From: Cladorrhinum sp. PSN259
Lineage: Eukaryota > Ascomycota > Sordariomycetes > Sordariales > Podosporaceae
Reading direction: 5' to 3'
Assembly: GCA_033725935.1 (NCBI GenBank)
Contig: MU867128.1
Location: 117,462 to 181,461 of the forward strand
DNA length: 64,000 nucleotides
This document shows positions 1 to 12,189 of the stretch, in pieces. Each line of letters begins with the position of its first letter. The stretch's first letter is position 1. The position numbers and the translations under genes were made by a program. The notes under the pieces were generated by a model. The model worked only from the letters and a program-made list of their open reading frames with translations. It was not told the DNA's origin and ran no database searches.

Positions 1-8
1 NNNNNNNN

Positions 9-180
9 CAACCATCCCCTCTTCAACCATCCCCTCTTCAACCATCCCCTCTTCAACAACCCCCTCTTCAACCATCCCCTCTTCAACAACCCCCTCTTCA
101 ACCATCCCCTCTTCAACAACCCCATCATCAACCATCACCTCTTCAACAACCCCCTCATCAACCATCCCCTCTTCAACAAT
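9..180 (-). repeat. Coding tandem repeat (EEGMV/EEGVV units)
   Basis: Near-perfect 15-bp units reading E-E-G-M-V and E-E-G-V-V on the minus strand, inside the giant acidic gene and in its frame. The array runs into the N gap, so its length is unknown and is probably why the assembly broke here. Confidence 0.85.
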
Positions 181-3100
181 CCCGTCATCCACAATTCCGT
201 CATCAACGGCTTCATCGGTAACCATGTCTTCGCCTGTACCTTCGTCAGCATCTTGCCCGTACTCACCTGTTTCGAGGCCTTCCTCAAGTCCACGCTCTCC
301 ATCCTCCATATTGCCAAATTCCTCGCCCACAATTCCGTCATCAAGAGGCTGCGCTTCATCTCCGAGTTCTCCTTCCGGAGATCCCTCAGCTTCGGGGTCA
401 AACTCACCACCTTGGCCTTCAATCTCATCGCCTTCAAGATCCAGACCCCGGTCACCATCCCCGAGCATCATATCATCCTCTCCGGCCATCTCTGGATTGA
501 ATTCGCCACCTTCCTCCATAAACTCACCTTCTGGAAGTTCTCCATCTGGGGGAAGTTCTCCATCTGGGGGAAGTTCTCCATCTGGGGGAAACTCGCCGTC
601 TTGAGGAAATTCTCCATCGGGGGGAAACTCGCCCTCTTCAGGAAATTCACCATCTTGGGGGAGCTCACCATCCTCAGCAATTTGTTCATCAAACTGGCCT
701 TCTTGCATCTCCTCCTCGCCGAAACCCCTTTCCCCATCTTCTCCTTCGGCGAATTCGCCCTCGGGGAGGTCTCCTTCGAAAACTTCCTCATCGATGGGCT
801 GTTCGAGATCACCCTCAGGATATTCTTCTTGGGGCATTTCTTCTCCCTCGCCCTCAGGCAGGTCTCCTTCGAAAACTTCCTCGTCGATGGGCTGTTCGAG
901 ATCACCCTCAAGAGATTCTTCTTGGGGGATTTCTTCTCCCTCGCCCTCGAGGATCTCCTCGTCACCGAGACCTCTTTCGCCATCCTCACCCTCAAGGAAT
1001 TCCTCTTGAGCATCTTCTGGAAGATATTCTTCGTCGATAGGCTCGCCTTCTTCGACAAATTCTTCTTGGGCTGCTTCCTCGAGATATTCCTCTTGGGGGG
1101 CCTCTTCTCCTTCACCCTCAAGGAACTCCTCTTGATCGAGACCCCTCTCACCATTCTCGCCTTCAAAGAACTCCCCTTGGGCATCTTCTTGCGGATATTC
1201 CTCTTCCACGGGCTCCCCTTCTTCAAGAAATTCTTCTTGGGGAATCTCTTCGCCATCACCCTCGAGGATCTCCTCGTCACCGAGGCCCCTCTCGCCATCC
1301 TCATCTTGGAGGAGTTCCTCAGCGCCAGCCTCTCCTTCTTCGAGGTACTGCTCATCGAAGGCTTCGCCCTGTTCTTCAGCAAACTCCTCGCCAAGACAGT
1401 CTGCGCCACCCTCAAAATCAGCCTCGAGGTGACCTTCTTCACCTTCAAAGTACTCTCCTTCGTCTTGAAGTTCCTTCTGGTCATCGGGATCAAAGTAATC
1501 ACCGGACGTATCGACGGTCATACCAGGAGGGCCGTACTGGATTGCTTCAGGGGTGTCAAGAATGGCAAAGGTGTTGTGAGCAATTACGAACTTATCATCA
1601 GAGTCATCATAGACTGTAAAGACGTCGTCATCCTCTTCGGGGTTGGCTGGATCAGAGAGCAATGGGTCTTCAGTATAGTCGAGAGGTTCTGAATCAAAGT
1701 GTGCGGGGATGCTGTCGCCTTCTGCGTCGATGTCCAGGGATCTGTCACCGTCGTCCATTGGGAACTCCTGATCGAACTGTGGCTGTTCAGATACGAGCAT
1801 GCCCTCCTCACCAACATATGGAATTTCACCGTCTTCCGGTAAGGTCTCATCAAAAGTAGTTTCCTCATCACATGGTTGCTCTTCGCCATCATATGCAATT
1901 TCATCCTCCGGCAGGGGTGCATCCTCCAGCGCAACTTCGTCAAGGGAACGAGATTCGTCTTCAAGAGTTTGGTCTTGGCTACCATACGCAGTTTCCTCCT
2001 CGTCCGGGAGCGACTCATTAAAAGCAGCTTCAGAATCAGGTTCCATACCGGCTTCTTCGGGGAACACCTCTCTAAACGCGGCCTCGCACTCTTCGGCAGT
2101 GTATGCTTGGCCATTTTGCTGTTCTACCTCGTCGAAAGGCTGCTCGTTGTCGAGAGGTGCTTCCTCTTGCTGATCTTCAGGCGGAGGGTTCAGTGAGACC
2201 ATGTCTCCGTCTTCCAATTCCACGGGGAGATCAGAGTTGTGGAACGAAAAGTCATTATCGAACGCCATTTCCCTATCTTCGAGAGACAAACCATCGTCGT
2301 ATGAGGCTTCGGATGGTCTCAACTCGTCCTCAGGGTCCTCATTGAAAGCGACTTGCTCCTCAAAGGAAGCGACTTCACCATTGTCAACCTCTTCTTCGAA
2401 GGTAGGCTCTTCCGCAAAGACCGTTTCGTCTTGGCCCATGGAATCATCAAGTGATCGATCATTGTCAGCAGCGTCATCCTGGAGCTGCTCCTCCTCCTGG
2501 CCATATTCCTCCGGATACATGTCGTCTGGAAGAGCGTCCTGCTGAAACTCGGCATCAAACGCAGGTCCCTCTTGAAAGGCAACCTCCTCGTCAATGACGG
2601 ACTCGGGAGGATATTCTTCAGACGGAAGGTCTCCGTTGAGTGCTGGCTCGCCCTTAATGATCTCGGGATCAGCATCATCAAGGGACCGTTCACCATCATG
2701 GACGGTATCATCCTCAAGAGGAAACTCTCCATCTTGACCGTATTCTTCTAGAGGAAGCCGATCTTCAAGACTGCTTTCTTGAATATCATCGCCAAAAGCA
2801 GGTTCCTCTTGAAAGGCAGTTTCCTCATGAAACCCGCCATCAACTGGAGACCCTTCCTCATATGGAACATCCTGCTCAAATTGGGAAGGGTCCTCCTCAA
2901 CAAAGTCGGCATCTAATGATTGATCACCGTCGACAAAGCCATCTTCTTGGAATTGGCCATCCTCGAAGTCTTGAGGATTGGCATCCCCCTCCTGAAAGGT
3001 GGTTTCGTCTTGAAATGAGGGTTCCTCGTCATCGAGTGGAAGGTCTGCGTCACCAGCAAGATCGCGTTCATTTTGGTATAACTCTACGTCCTCTTGGAGA

Positions 3101-5142
3101 GCAACCTCTGGGTCGACGCCTTGCTGAGAGTCGGCTCCATCGTCGAATGATGGTTCGTTGTCAAAGGAGGGCTCTACGCCCTGTGGTGGCTCCACGTAAG
3201 CAGCCTCAGCGTGCTCTGACTCCTCACCAGTGCCATCTCGAGTGAGATCCTCCTCAAAGGCCGGTTGTTCCTCACAGTCTTGATCCTCGAAGTCCTGCTC
3301 AGGGACAAGAACTTCGTCCTGAAGTAAACCTTCCTGCTCCAGTGGAAACTCTGGGTCTTCAAGACCGGCAGGTTGCTCAAAAGAAATACTCGCATCAAGA
3401 GTGGGGTCGGCGTCAAGTGCGGATTCGTCATAATCGGCGACAGGCTCAAATGCGTGGTCGTCTGGTAAGTGGTCAAATTCCCGAAGTTGCTGATCCTCTG
3501 AGGAGAATTGTGGAGACGGAACGGTGTTATCTTCTTGGAATTCTTCCTGTGGTAGACCTGGGGATAGCTCATCTTGCTCAAAGTGGTCCTGCGGGAGGTC
3601 GTCCGCAATCACATCTTGCTGCTCAGACTCCTCTAAAGCAAGGTCCTCTTCCAGAAAAACTTCTCGCGAATCATCCTGCTCAAATGCTGGCTCCTCATCA
3701 GGAAGTTGATCATCCTCTATCACAGGCTCATCGAGATCAGTTGGAGCTTCTGACGCTTGGGCGGCTGAGCGTCTCCGTTGATCTTCGACAAAAGCCAATT
3801 GATCGCTCGCAGATACGGGAGACGGGTAACTGACTTCGTCCCACTCTGCTGCAGCGGCGTCATAGTCGAAGGGCTGGTAGTCATTAACGGTCTCTGCGGG
3901 TTCGACTTCGTCTTGGTCAACGTCGTCCTCGGGAGAATCAATTAGAATGTCACCCTGCCCTTCCGAGTCAATAAAGACTGGCTCGCCGTCTGACACTTGG
4001 AGCTCTGGGCTGACCTCGTTCGAGTTCTCAATGTCAAGATCAGGAATGCTGTTGACATCGTGGTATGAGGAACCGAGTTGTGAAGGTGAGTCGAGGAGTT
4101 CTGGGGAGCTGATTGATCTTGAGCTTTCTTCGTCTGGGATGTCGGCTTGTTGCATTGGGCCGGACTCTTCTTGCTGGTAGTCAAGATCCTCATCCTCTGC
4201 AAATGGCTCCACGGCTGATGAATCTTCCATTGAATCGAAGGTCTCTGGCGGTGATCCTTCTTCAGGCAAGTCCTCGGGTAGTGGTTCTGACACATCCTCC
4301 AAGGCTTCTTCCTCCATGGGTGAGGGTGGCGCCAACTCGTCCGAGTCCGCCCCACCCGGAACTGGCACCAGCACCGGCACAGCCAAAGTATCCGTACCAT
4401 CCTCCGCCGGCGCGTCTGCAGAAATGCTCCTGTTGATACAAGGGTTCTCTTGTCTCCTCCTTCCATTCTTTCTTGTTTCATAACAGGTCTCGGTGGTATG
4501 ATCCGGTCCAGCACAATCGCGATGCCACTCCATCGTCCAATGCCACGGACCTCCCTCGGCCACAATCCTGCCGTTCCACGTCCCAAGGTAAATGCCGAAA
4601 GGGCTGATAACCCAATTATCTTCGCTGAACTGTGCGCTGCAATTTTTGCAAGTCGTGTTCTCGTCGGCGGCAGTAGTAAATCCTCCATTGGCGTGGTCTT
4701 CAAACGCGTTGATTCCCTCGCAATTGGCACACAGCCATGAGTCTGGCGTCTGATCAAACTCGCCAATCACCCGTCTGTCGCCGGTTGCTATCTCTCGTGA
4801 CCCGCTGGCATTAATGATGACGCAGGTCGCGCAGTTGGAGGAAGGGTGGCCGCAGTCACAGCATCCCGAGGGCGAGGAGGATGAGGGAGCCTTGGATAGG
4901 CTCGTCGTTTTCCGGCAGTTGCAACATCTTCTTTTTGATGGAACCCCCTTGCGCTCTTCGGTCGTTAGTTGAGTCGGCTGTTTGGCGAGGGGAATTTTAA
5001 TCGGGCTGGAGAATGAGTTGAGTGTCAATGGGATGCATCCTGGAGGCTGCTGAATGAGGATTTCTCGAGGATCATGGTGATCGCACGGCCAGAGGTACTC
5101 GATTAAATTTGGGTTGGAGCGTAGTCGTGAGATGCCGCTCAT
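9..5142 (-). CDS. Giant acidic low-complexity protein with Cys-rich N-terminus, 3' end missing
   Basis: Reading the minus strand from the ATG at 5142-5140 gives one uninterrupted frame of about 1,711 codons that reaches the N run at the left edge, so the C-terminus and stop are missing. The first ~270 residues hold paired cysteines: C73, C74, C76; C94, C95, C97, C104, C107; and a W136-x-C138-x2-C141 ... C165-x2-C168 arrangement resembling a RanBP2-type or other zinc ribbon with a long loop. The remaining ~1,440 residues are extremely rich in Glu and Asp with imperfect repeats such as FQEEPAF, and end in short tandem EEGMV/EEGVV units. No intron is needed. I do not recognise a family. A scaffold or disordered regulatory protein is possible but is inference. 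Long open frames on the opposite strand here are shadows caused by the GA-rich codons. Confidence 0.85.
535..645 (-). repeat. Coding 18-bp tandem repeats (ELPPDG/EFPQDG)
   Basis: Three identical 18-bp copies (about 537-590) followed by degenerate copies, each encoding a six-residue unit E-L-P-P-D-G or close variants on the minus strand. They stay in frame with the acidic protein. Confidence 0.8.
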
Positions 5143-6658
5143 TTTGCTGCTGTTGGATTGCTACACTACTGCCATGGGTTATGTGATGATTGATAGTTGC
5201 GTGAATGTGTTTCTGATTACCCTTTTTTGGTGATTCACAATATTTCTTTTTGGTTTGTGTGTTGGTATATTGATGAGTTTGATGCAGCATTAATAAGTCT
5301 GCTGCAAGCATCAAATTCCAAACAATAAAGACCGGAGCAAAATATGACGAAAAGGGCGCGAAAGTGGAAGGGGCTGGGCAAAAGACTTTTTTAAGAGATA
5401 CACAACAGATGAACACGCACAACCGTGATGGAGGATATGCGGGCGCCGCTCGGGCGGTGCAAGTGGTGCACGCCCAGGTCGGCTGTTGAATGGTGATGGA
5501 GGCACATGGCAATTACTGTAGGTAAGTTAGGTTATACAACGGCCGGCCGAGACCCGAGTGGTGGTCTCGCCTGGCTGAAACAAGAGAAGAAAAGAATGGT
5601 TGGAAAGAAGAGTAAGAATTGTTTGTTGTCACCCATACCCAATAATAGGGCGATTTGGGTCGAAACATTTGGGACCTCACCCTCACAGTACCACCCTACC
5701 TTGTTGCATCGTTCCCTTTTTGGGATTTGAGACTTGACTGGGCCTCAGTCCAGGGCCAACAAGGTGCATCATGAACTCGGAGAGAACCCTAACCCTACGG
5801 CACGGTTACTCGGAGGAAATAAACGAGAGTGAGATGTGGGAGAACGACATGCTCTGCCAATTGATTTCTTCCTGGTTGGATGCATGGTAACATGTCAACC
5901 GTTCGAACTGGGAGTTTTCCATACCCGATTGACTTTTCAGAGGATGGAGCCATTTGACAGCTGCCTGAAAACTCGGTCGCATGGTCGACTACGGAGGACA
6001 CCGACGATCTCCCGATGATCCGAGCAAGGAGGTAGAAGGAGGGAAATGGCCTGTTGGATAAAAAGAGGTGATGGAGACAGGAACCTGGAAAAGGGTGAAG
6101 GGTCGGTGGGCCACAAGCCAAAAGTTTTGGTTGGCGCTGACGCTGACTTTTGAGGCCGGGGGCGGGGCTTGGCAGCTGTTGGTGCCAGACGCTTGGTGTG
6201 CTTCCAGTGTGTGTCTCCACCACGGAATGATTTCAGGTCTTGTCAGTACAAGTATCGAACTTGGGACGGACGGAACTTTATTATTATGCAAGTTTTCTCT
6301 CGAGTGGATTCTTGAGATAGATATGGGAGACTAATACTAAGATCTTCAGATCAATCTGCAGGTCCGGAGCCGAAGCTCGCACGGGATCGTGTTCTGAAAA
6401 TCCCACTAACAGATTAAGAGAGCAACACAGGCCAGGTGTGTTAGTAGATTGATCCCTGCTTTGAAACCATTTGGCCGCAGCAGCATGTGTCAATGACATC
6501 ACTGATTTTTGGGGGAGAGCATAATAAAAACTCCCCCCTGACGCGCACATGTTCTTTCTGGGTAGATGTACATACAGTTGCTCATTCCCTATTTGAGCTT
6601 AAGAGACTTCTTTTTTTTTATTCCAATTCCTTCAGACAGCCCCTTCACAAAATTCATC
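5143..6658. other. Intergenic region, divergent promoters
   Basis: About 1.5 kb between two divergently transcribed genes. Open frames here are short with no recognisable protein. It must hold both promoters. I see no RNA gene or repeat. Confidence 0.6.
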
Positions 6659-7532
6659 ATGAGCGTCACACCCCAAAAGAACGGCGTTCCCAGCGCCGAG
6701 CGACTGAGCGACCTCTTCAGTCTCAAGGGAAAAGTAGTCGTCATCACGGGCGCGTCCGGTCCCAAGGGGATGGGAATCGAAGCAGCGAGGGGGTGTGCCG
6801 AGATGGGCGCCGACGTCGCCATAACGTACTCATCCAGGAAGGAAGGCGCCGAGAAGAACGTGGCCGAACTCGAAAAGGAGTACGGCGTCAAGGCCAAGTG
6901 CTACAAGCTGCAGATTGATAACTACGATGACTGCGAGAAGCTCGTGGCGGATGTGATTAAGGATTTTGGAAAGATTGATGCTTTTATTGCCAAGTGAGTT
7001 TATAAGTTAACAACACCACACGACATTGGCTGATTATTGTGTCCATCACAGTGCTGGCGCCACGGCAAATGGAGGTGTCCTCGACGACTCCAAGGAGGAG
7101 TGGGACAGGGTGTTGCAGACCGATCTGAGCGGCACGGCCTACTGCGCCAAGGCGGTCGGCAAGCACTTCAAGGAGAACGGCAAAGGGTCCTTTGTGATTA
7201 CCGCGTCCATGTCCGGTCACATTGCGAATTACCCGCAGGAGCAGACTTCGTACAATGTTGCCAAGGCGGGCTGCATTCACCTTGCGCGGTCCCTGGCGAA
7301 CGAGTGGAGGGGGTTCGCGAGGGTCAACAGTATTTCTCCGGGGTACATCGACACGGGACTGTCTGATTTCATTGATCAAAAGACGCAGGATCTGTGGAAC
7401 AGCATGATTCCAGTGGGAAGACCGGGAAACGCCAAGGAGTTGAAGGGGGCGTATGTTTACTTGGTTAGTGACGCGAGCAGCTATACTACTGGAGCTGATA
7501 TTGTTATCGATGGGGGGTATACTACTCGTTAG
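6659..7532 (+). CDS. NADP-dependent mannitol 2-dehydrogenase (SDR)
   Basis: Two exons, 6659-6993 and 7052-7532, joined by a 58-bp GTGAGT...CACAG intron, give a 271-aa protein. The short-chain dehydrogenase plan is complete: the nucleotide-binding motif VITGASGPKGMGIEAARG, the strand motif NAGAT (its Asn codon is split by the intron), the active-site Ser in ITASMSGHIAN and Tyr/Lys in TSYNVAKAG, then SPGYIDT and a C-terminal IDGGYTTR. The sequence matches the fungal mannitol dehydrogenase/allergen group (Cla h 8, Alt a 8), which interconverts fructose and mannitol in the cytosol with NADP(H). The start at 6659 gives the expected ~266-271 aa length. Sorbose reductases are close relatives and cannot be excluded as substrate class. 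Confidence 0.93.
6994..7051 (+). other. Intron in mannitol dehydrogenase gene
   Basis: GTGAGT donor, GCTGAT branch-like site and CACAG acceptor. Removal splits an Asn codon and restores the NAGAT motif of the SDR fold. Confidence 0.92.
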
Positions 7533-7970
7533 ATGTTGTATGATAGCTGGGTTGCGATGTAAAAGCGGGAGGTATCAGGAAAGAGTTGTAGCAACATTTT
7601 CAGGACGCGTATGTGTACGCTGGCCATTGCTGGCTGTTTTCTCAAAAGTATACAGTAGGTACATACATTACTGGCTTTCAGCATGTCCCAGTGAACTCAT
7701 TTGTTCTAATCACCCATAGTTACGTCCTTTATTAGCCTCAAGATGCTTTGTTAGGATTTGATAAAAAAAGCTTTAAAGGCGTTCCGAAAACGTCAATCCC
7801 CTATCAACAAAGGTGGGGTCATTCATGTTTACCTAGCTGACGGTCAAGTGTATAATGTTGATAGAGAGAACACTTCAAGCTTGCCGTCGTCACCGTCCGA
7901 GTTACCGTCAAAACATAGCTGCCATCGTATTGTACATTTACACGCAGGTCAGACCGACATATAATTCATC
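7533..7970. other. Intergenic region
   Basis: Terminator of the mannitol dehydrogenase and promoter of the next gene. Nothing else seen. Confidence 0.6.
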
Positions 7971-10126
7971 ATGGCAGCCGCCATACAACTTATGGTCCCC
8001 CCTCCTCCAAATCCTGGATATGCGCCGCGCAATCACCACTTTCCCCGAAGATACATCCAAATGAACCCTTCCCAAGTGGCCGAAGCAATCATATCATGCC
8101 CTCACGCCCCAACGTATGGCATCCCGAAAAAGGCCTGGCACGTGCTAGGTTTCCTGGAAACGGGCAGGCCGCCAAAAGCCCAGTTCATCGAGTGGGTCAA
8201 CGAGCTATGGATCTTCCTGCACTACGACACCACAACAAAGGGGAGAAGGGCTCGAGCGTACGTCCTCGACGCCATGAGGACGCTCAACTGGAGACACCCA
8301 GACTGGGACGTCGACTACGGGGGGACAGGTCCAACCGGGATGCTCATAGATAATAACGCTCCGGATGGGGTAGAGTGGCACGGCGTCTGGTTGCAAGCTG
8401 ATGCTGCCATCCACCCCAACGGGACGCATACGAGAGCCTGGGGTCAGCTGCCCGCTCCCAAGGATGGCAGCTACGGCAAGCCGGACGCTCGCTACTGGTA
8501 CCAGCAGAGACATAATTGGGTTACGCCCATCCCGGACAATTCCGAGATTGGGGACAGCCTGCAAAACAATCACCTCGCGCTCTGGAAGCAATATCACCCC
8601 TTTCAGGGTTTTCGTTGCAGGTTAAACGGGGCCAACTGGTACTTTGTAGCAATCAAGGTGCCTCCCGGACCGAACTCTCTCTGGGCGAGCATGTCGTATT
8701 ATGTGCAGCCCCGTTCGCAGACGGGCACGGGGAATAATATCTTTCGGCACTGGTTGGTCAAGGCGAGGATATGGACGTACTTCATGCAGACGCTGGCGGA
8801 TCACACTCACGTGCGATGGGCGGATTACCAGTTCTTGAACCTCGCTACGGAGAAGTTTGACCAGCAGTGGGGGATGCTGAGTCTGGCGCGCTCCCTATTT
8901 GCGGGGAAGCAGCAGGGGCTTGCTGCTTATCCCCCTCCAGAGGTCTTGCACGTCGTTGCCGACTACTTTGCCACCCAAGTCGTTGTCTTTTATTACGATG
9001 AGGATAGACCTGATGCTGCTCCGAACCCTGCCCGCGATCAAGAGATCGATCCCCAGCGGTGGCAGGAAACGGCAAACTACAAGCACAAAACGTATGGCTT
9101 TCTCAGCCCGCACCTGGCGAGACCGCAGATTTTGTTGCACACGCACGACTGGATAAATTTCTCTCCCGTGGAATCCGACACGGGACCCTTCCACGAAAAG
9201 GTCGGCTACACCAGATTGAACGACCCGCAGTACAACCGGAATAACCCTGACGCTATCCCCGCGGGCGGATGGGCCCGCAGGGCGGCCCCCTCGGTGAACA
9301 ACATATTCGGATACAACGCGATAGATGCGCGGGCGGACCCGGGCATTGAAGACCTCACCAACCACGTGGTCGGGCCCCGGTGGCGGAGCATCGAAGGCCC
9401 CGTCACGGCCGAGTGGTGGACGAGGCCTCACGAGCACCTGGTGAACAGGAAATGGGTTGCCACCGCGCCGACCAACTCGCCGCCCTTCATGACCGCGCGG
9501 TACAACTACTTTGACCGAGACGAGCGGGACGCCATCACCCACGCTTACGGAGGCAATTTCCCCCCCGTATTAGTTGGTAACTCGGCCCGAACGCATGCAG
9601 CCATCCCCGCGCCGCGCAGAGACTTCAAATACGCCTTGCGAACGTCAAAGGTCGATTCCCGTTCGTAAACGACACAGATACCGCCAGCGGAACTACTGCA
9701 TTAATAAGGGAGTGGTTCCCTACGCCGCAGATAAGAGCCAGATTCGAAGCCGGGGTTGATGTCTCCGGCAAGATGTTTAAGATGCCGACCAGGACTCAGA
9801 TCACTAACTGGGCCGGGAACAATACCGCGCCCGGGGCCCTTCCGGATGCGCAACCGTTTCTGACTGAGGATCAGGCGCACGGGAATCAACGAAACGCGCA
9901 GTGGCGGTTCGGAGTTGATCCGATGGGCGTTGCACCCCCGGAGAGTGTATCAAGCATCGAGTACCCAGATGTTCCGCGGCACTGGGATCCGCTGCTTGGT
10001 CCTGGGCCAGTGGGGGCTCTTGTCTCTCCTGAGACTATTCGGGAGAATGGAAAGCTGTTGCTCGCTGATCCGTGGTTGGAGTTTGATAAGCTTGCTATGA
10101 AGGGGGAGTGGGCTTCGTTGTTATGA
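7971..10126 (+). CDS. Unrecognised ~700-aa protein, two-exon model
   Basis: The ATG at 7971 opens a frame that stops at 9668, but a different frame from ~9580 to the stop at 10126 continues with convincing protein-like sequence (FPFVNDTDT..., then MFKMPTRTQITNW...). A 53-bp GT-AG intron at 9567-9619 joins the two exactly in phase and gives 532 + 168 = 700 aa. The alternative is a one-base frameshift or sequencing error near 9620-9660. The protein is rich in Trp, Pro, His and Asn, has no signal peptide, and has no motif I can name. It looks like a fungal orphan family and no function is proposed. The open reading frame is firm; the junction is inferred. Confidence 0.7.
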
Positions 10127-10357
10127 GGAAAGAGTGTTTTTTTTTCTTTTCTTTTCCTTTCTTTTTTTCGGGTTATATATATGGCTCCATGTTTTACAAG
10201 CACTGTCCTGAAAGTGACAAATTGCTCAATATACAGCCGTTGGTAGAAGATAAACCCAGAAATAGGTGCATCTTTGCTGTAATCCACCCCTGAGTGGGGC
10301 CGTGATAGAAGCACTTTCTGCATCCACTCTTAACAAAATCGGAAACCATTCCTCCAA

Positions 10358-10450
10358 TCGGGTATGGTGTAGCGGTAACATCGTTGACTCTCACTTCTCA
10401 GAAGTGATATGTTCTCTCAACAGCCCCGGGTTCGACTCCCGGTATCCGAG
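10358..10450 (+). tRNA. tRNA-Glu (CTC) with intron
   Basis: Acceptor stem TCGGGTA/TATCCGA pairs over 7 bp with one G-U. The D arm is GTGT...ACAT, the anticodon stem GTTGA/TCAAC, and the T arm CCGGG-TTCGACT-CCCGG. The loop reads C-T-CTC-A, then a 22-nt intron. A T-rich stretch follows at once as pol III terminator. Confidence 0.93.
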
Positions 10451-11021
10451 TCTCCTTTTTCTTTTTGGTTTTTCTTAACAAGTCGTTCTCTCCTCATCTT
10501 CAATATTCGAGTTTGTTGTGAATTTTTCTCTCTTTTTGATGGATATCTCGCAAAGTCATTGCCAAAACAATGTCAGCATCTGCAAACATGTTGGTAGATT
10601 AAAAGTCAATTCACATGTGTTCCACCCGCAATACTCAATGACGTCACAAGTTAGCATCGCATGGGATTCGCCTTCCTTGAGACTCGGAAAACGAGTAATT
10701 CGATCGCCATCTTGCAACCCTAGGCTCGATCGGTTCATTTTGACAGGAAACGGTCCGAAAAAAGCTTATCTCGCATTTTCTTTCTGGTTTGTAGTAGCAG
10801 CATTCGATCCCTCTTGACATGTGAATTGGACCCTTTTCCCCCTTGTTCCTGTCAAGCATTCGTCATCGTCCATTCCTGCCTTTCACATGTGAACAAAACT
10901 GCTGCTGCCTTATTCTACCCCCAGCCCACTTCTTTCAATTTACTGCTTGTCTCCTTCTCCTTCACCTCTCCTCCAAACACCACAATCACTGTAAGCGACG
11001 CAAACAACGAAACAGACGAAA
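10451..11021. other. Intergenic region, caleosin promoter
   Basis: Pyrimidine-rich stretch just before the caleosin start codon, typical of a fungal 5' leader. No gene seen. Confidence 0.55.
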
Positions 11022-12189
11022 ATGCCATCCCTAGATCCCCTCCTCCAAAACTCGGCACACCAGAGCCACGTCCAATCCACCACAGGATCAGTCAGCTCAT
11101 CCCCGACCACGCGCGTCTCGGACTCTGGACAAGTCGATTTCGATGTTTCGGTTTCGGGGTCGCCTGTTACTAGACAGAGAAGACAAGCAGCCGACGTCGA
11201 CGCATTCATCAATAAACCGGGCGTTGCGAGGGCCAACTTGGCTGTGAGCGCTTCCAGACCTGAAGGGACCCAGGATACCCCGCCCGTGAGAAATTGGGAG
11301 CAGTATGTAAGTACTTTATCTGCAAAGAAAAGATAAAGCAAAAAAAAAAATGATAGGGATCGTTGTTGACATTTGGTGTGTGTGTAATATACAGACAGTG
11401 ATGCAGCAACACATTCTGTTCTGGGACAGAGATCTAGACGGCGCCATCTACCCCTGGGACACCTTCCGCGGATTTAGGGAACTTGGCTTCAACATTTTCT
11501 TTTGTTTCCTTGCGATGGTCATCATCAATGGCGGGTTTTCGTACCCGACGAGACTGGCCTACAGTTGGCTGCCTGATATCTGGTGGAGGGTTTACGTGAG
11601 GCCTATACATAAGGCTAAGGTATGTTGTTTATGTACCCAAACAAAGAAAGACTGGGGATGATGATGATGTTGACTCTGGGACACACAGCACGGGTCAGAC
11701 ACGGGTGTGTACGATAAGGAAGGAAGGTTTGTCCCGCAGAACTTTGAGGACATGTTTAGTAAGTGGGATGAGGAGGATAGAGGGTCGTTGAGCTCGTTGG
11801 AACTCTGGAGGATGATTAGTGGAAATCGGCTGGCTGTTGATCCTTACGGGGTAAGTACTCCCATCAGGGATCATGGTAAGGATGGTTGATGCTAAATAAG
11901 GTACAGTGGGGCGCTGCGATATTTGAGTTCGGCACAACGTGGTTGTTGTTACAGAAGAATGGACGGGTTTGCAAGGAGGATTTGAGGCAGACATATGATG
12001 TAAGTTCTTTTCGAGGCCTGGGTTAAAGTTTAGATGATGCTGACGAACAATCTGCAGGGAACGCTATTCTGGAAAATCAAGGAGGCGAGAGAATCCGGAA
12101 AGGGATGGCACAAGGGGTTTGGTCTACAGGATATGATGGAGTTGGCGAGGGATCAAGCCATTAAGCGCTTCGGTATCTTCCAACGGTGA
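11022..12189 (+). CDS. Caleosin-family peroxygenase
   Basis: Five exons (11022-11306, 11395-11619, 11689-11850, 11907-11999, 12058-12189) give 298 aa with every junction in phase. The second exon begins with the caleosin core: a heme-type His in QQHILFWD, the single EF-hand loop DRDLDGAIYPWD, then GFRELGFN and a hydrophobic segment for lipid-surface association. Later exons carry the conserved DTGVYDKEGRFVPQ, FSKWDEED, GNRLAVDPYGW and a C-terminal DGTLFWKI block. Caleosins bind heme and calcium, sit on lipid droplets or ER membranes, and oxygenate unsaturated fatty acids using hydroperoxides. The N-terminal ~90 residues are Ser/Thr-rich and variable. Confidence 0.95.

Noticed and set aside
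9..180. CRISPR-like or satellite array at the left edge
   Set aside because: Units are 15 bp, without spacers, and stay in frame as E-E-G-M/V-V within a coding sequence of a eukaryote.
253..1692. Long plus-strand frame of 479 codons, Leu/Phe-rich
   Set aside because: Exact antisense of the acidic gene; GA-rich codons lack stops when reversed. The minus frame is longer and shows meaningful composition.
9574..9759. Small frame starting MVTRPERM
   Set aside because: Overlaps the junction of the 700-aa gene in a third frame with no protein-like pattern.
10268..10478. Short plus-strand frame across the tRNA-Glu
   Set aside because: Chance frame through a tRNA gene.
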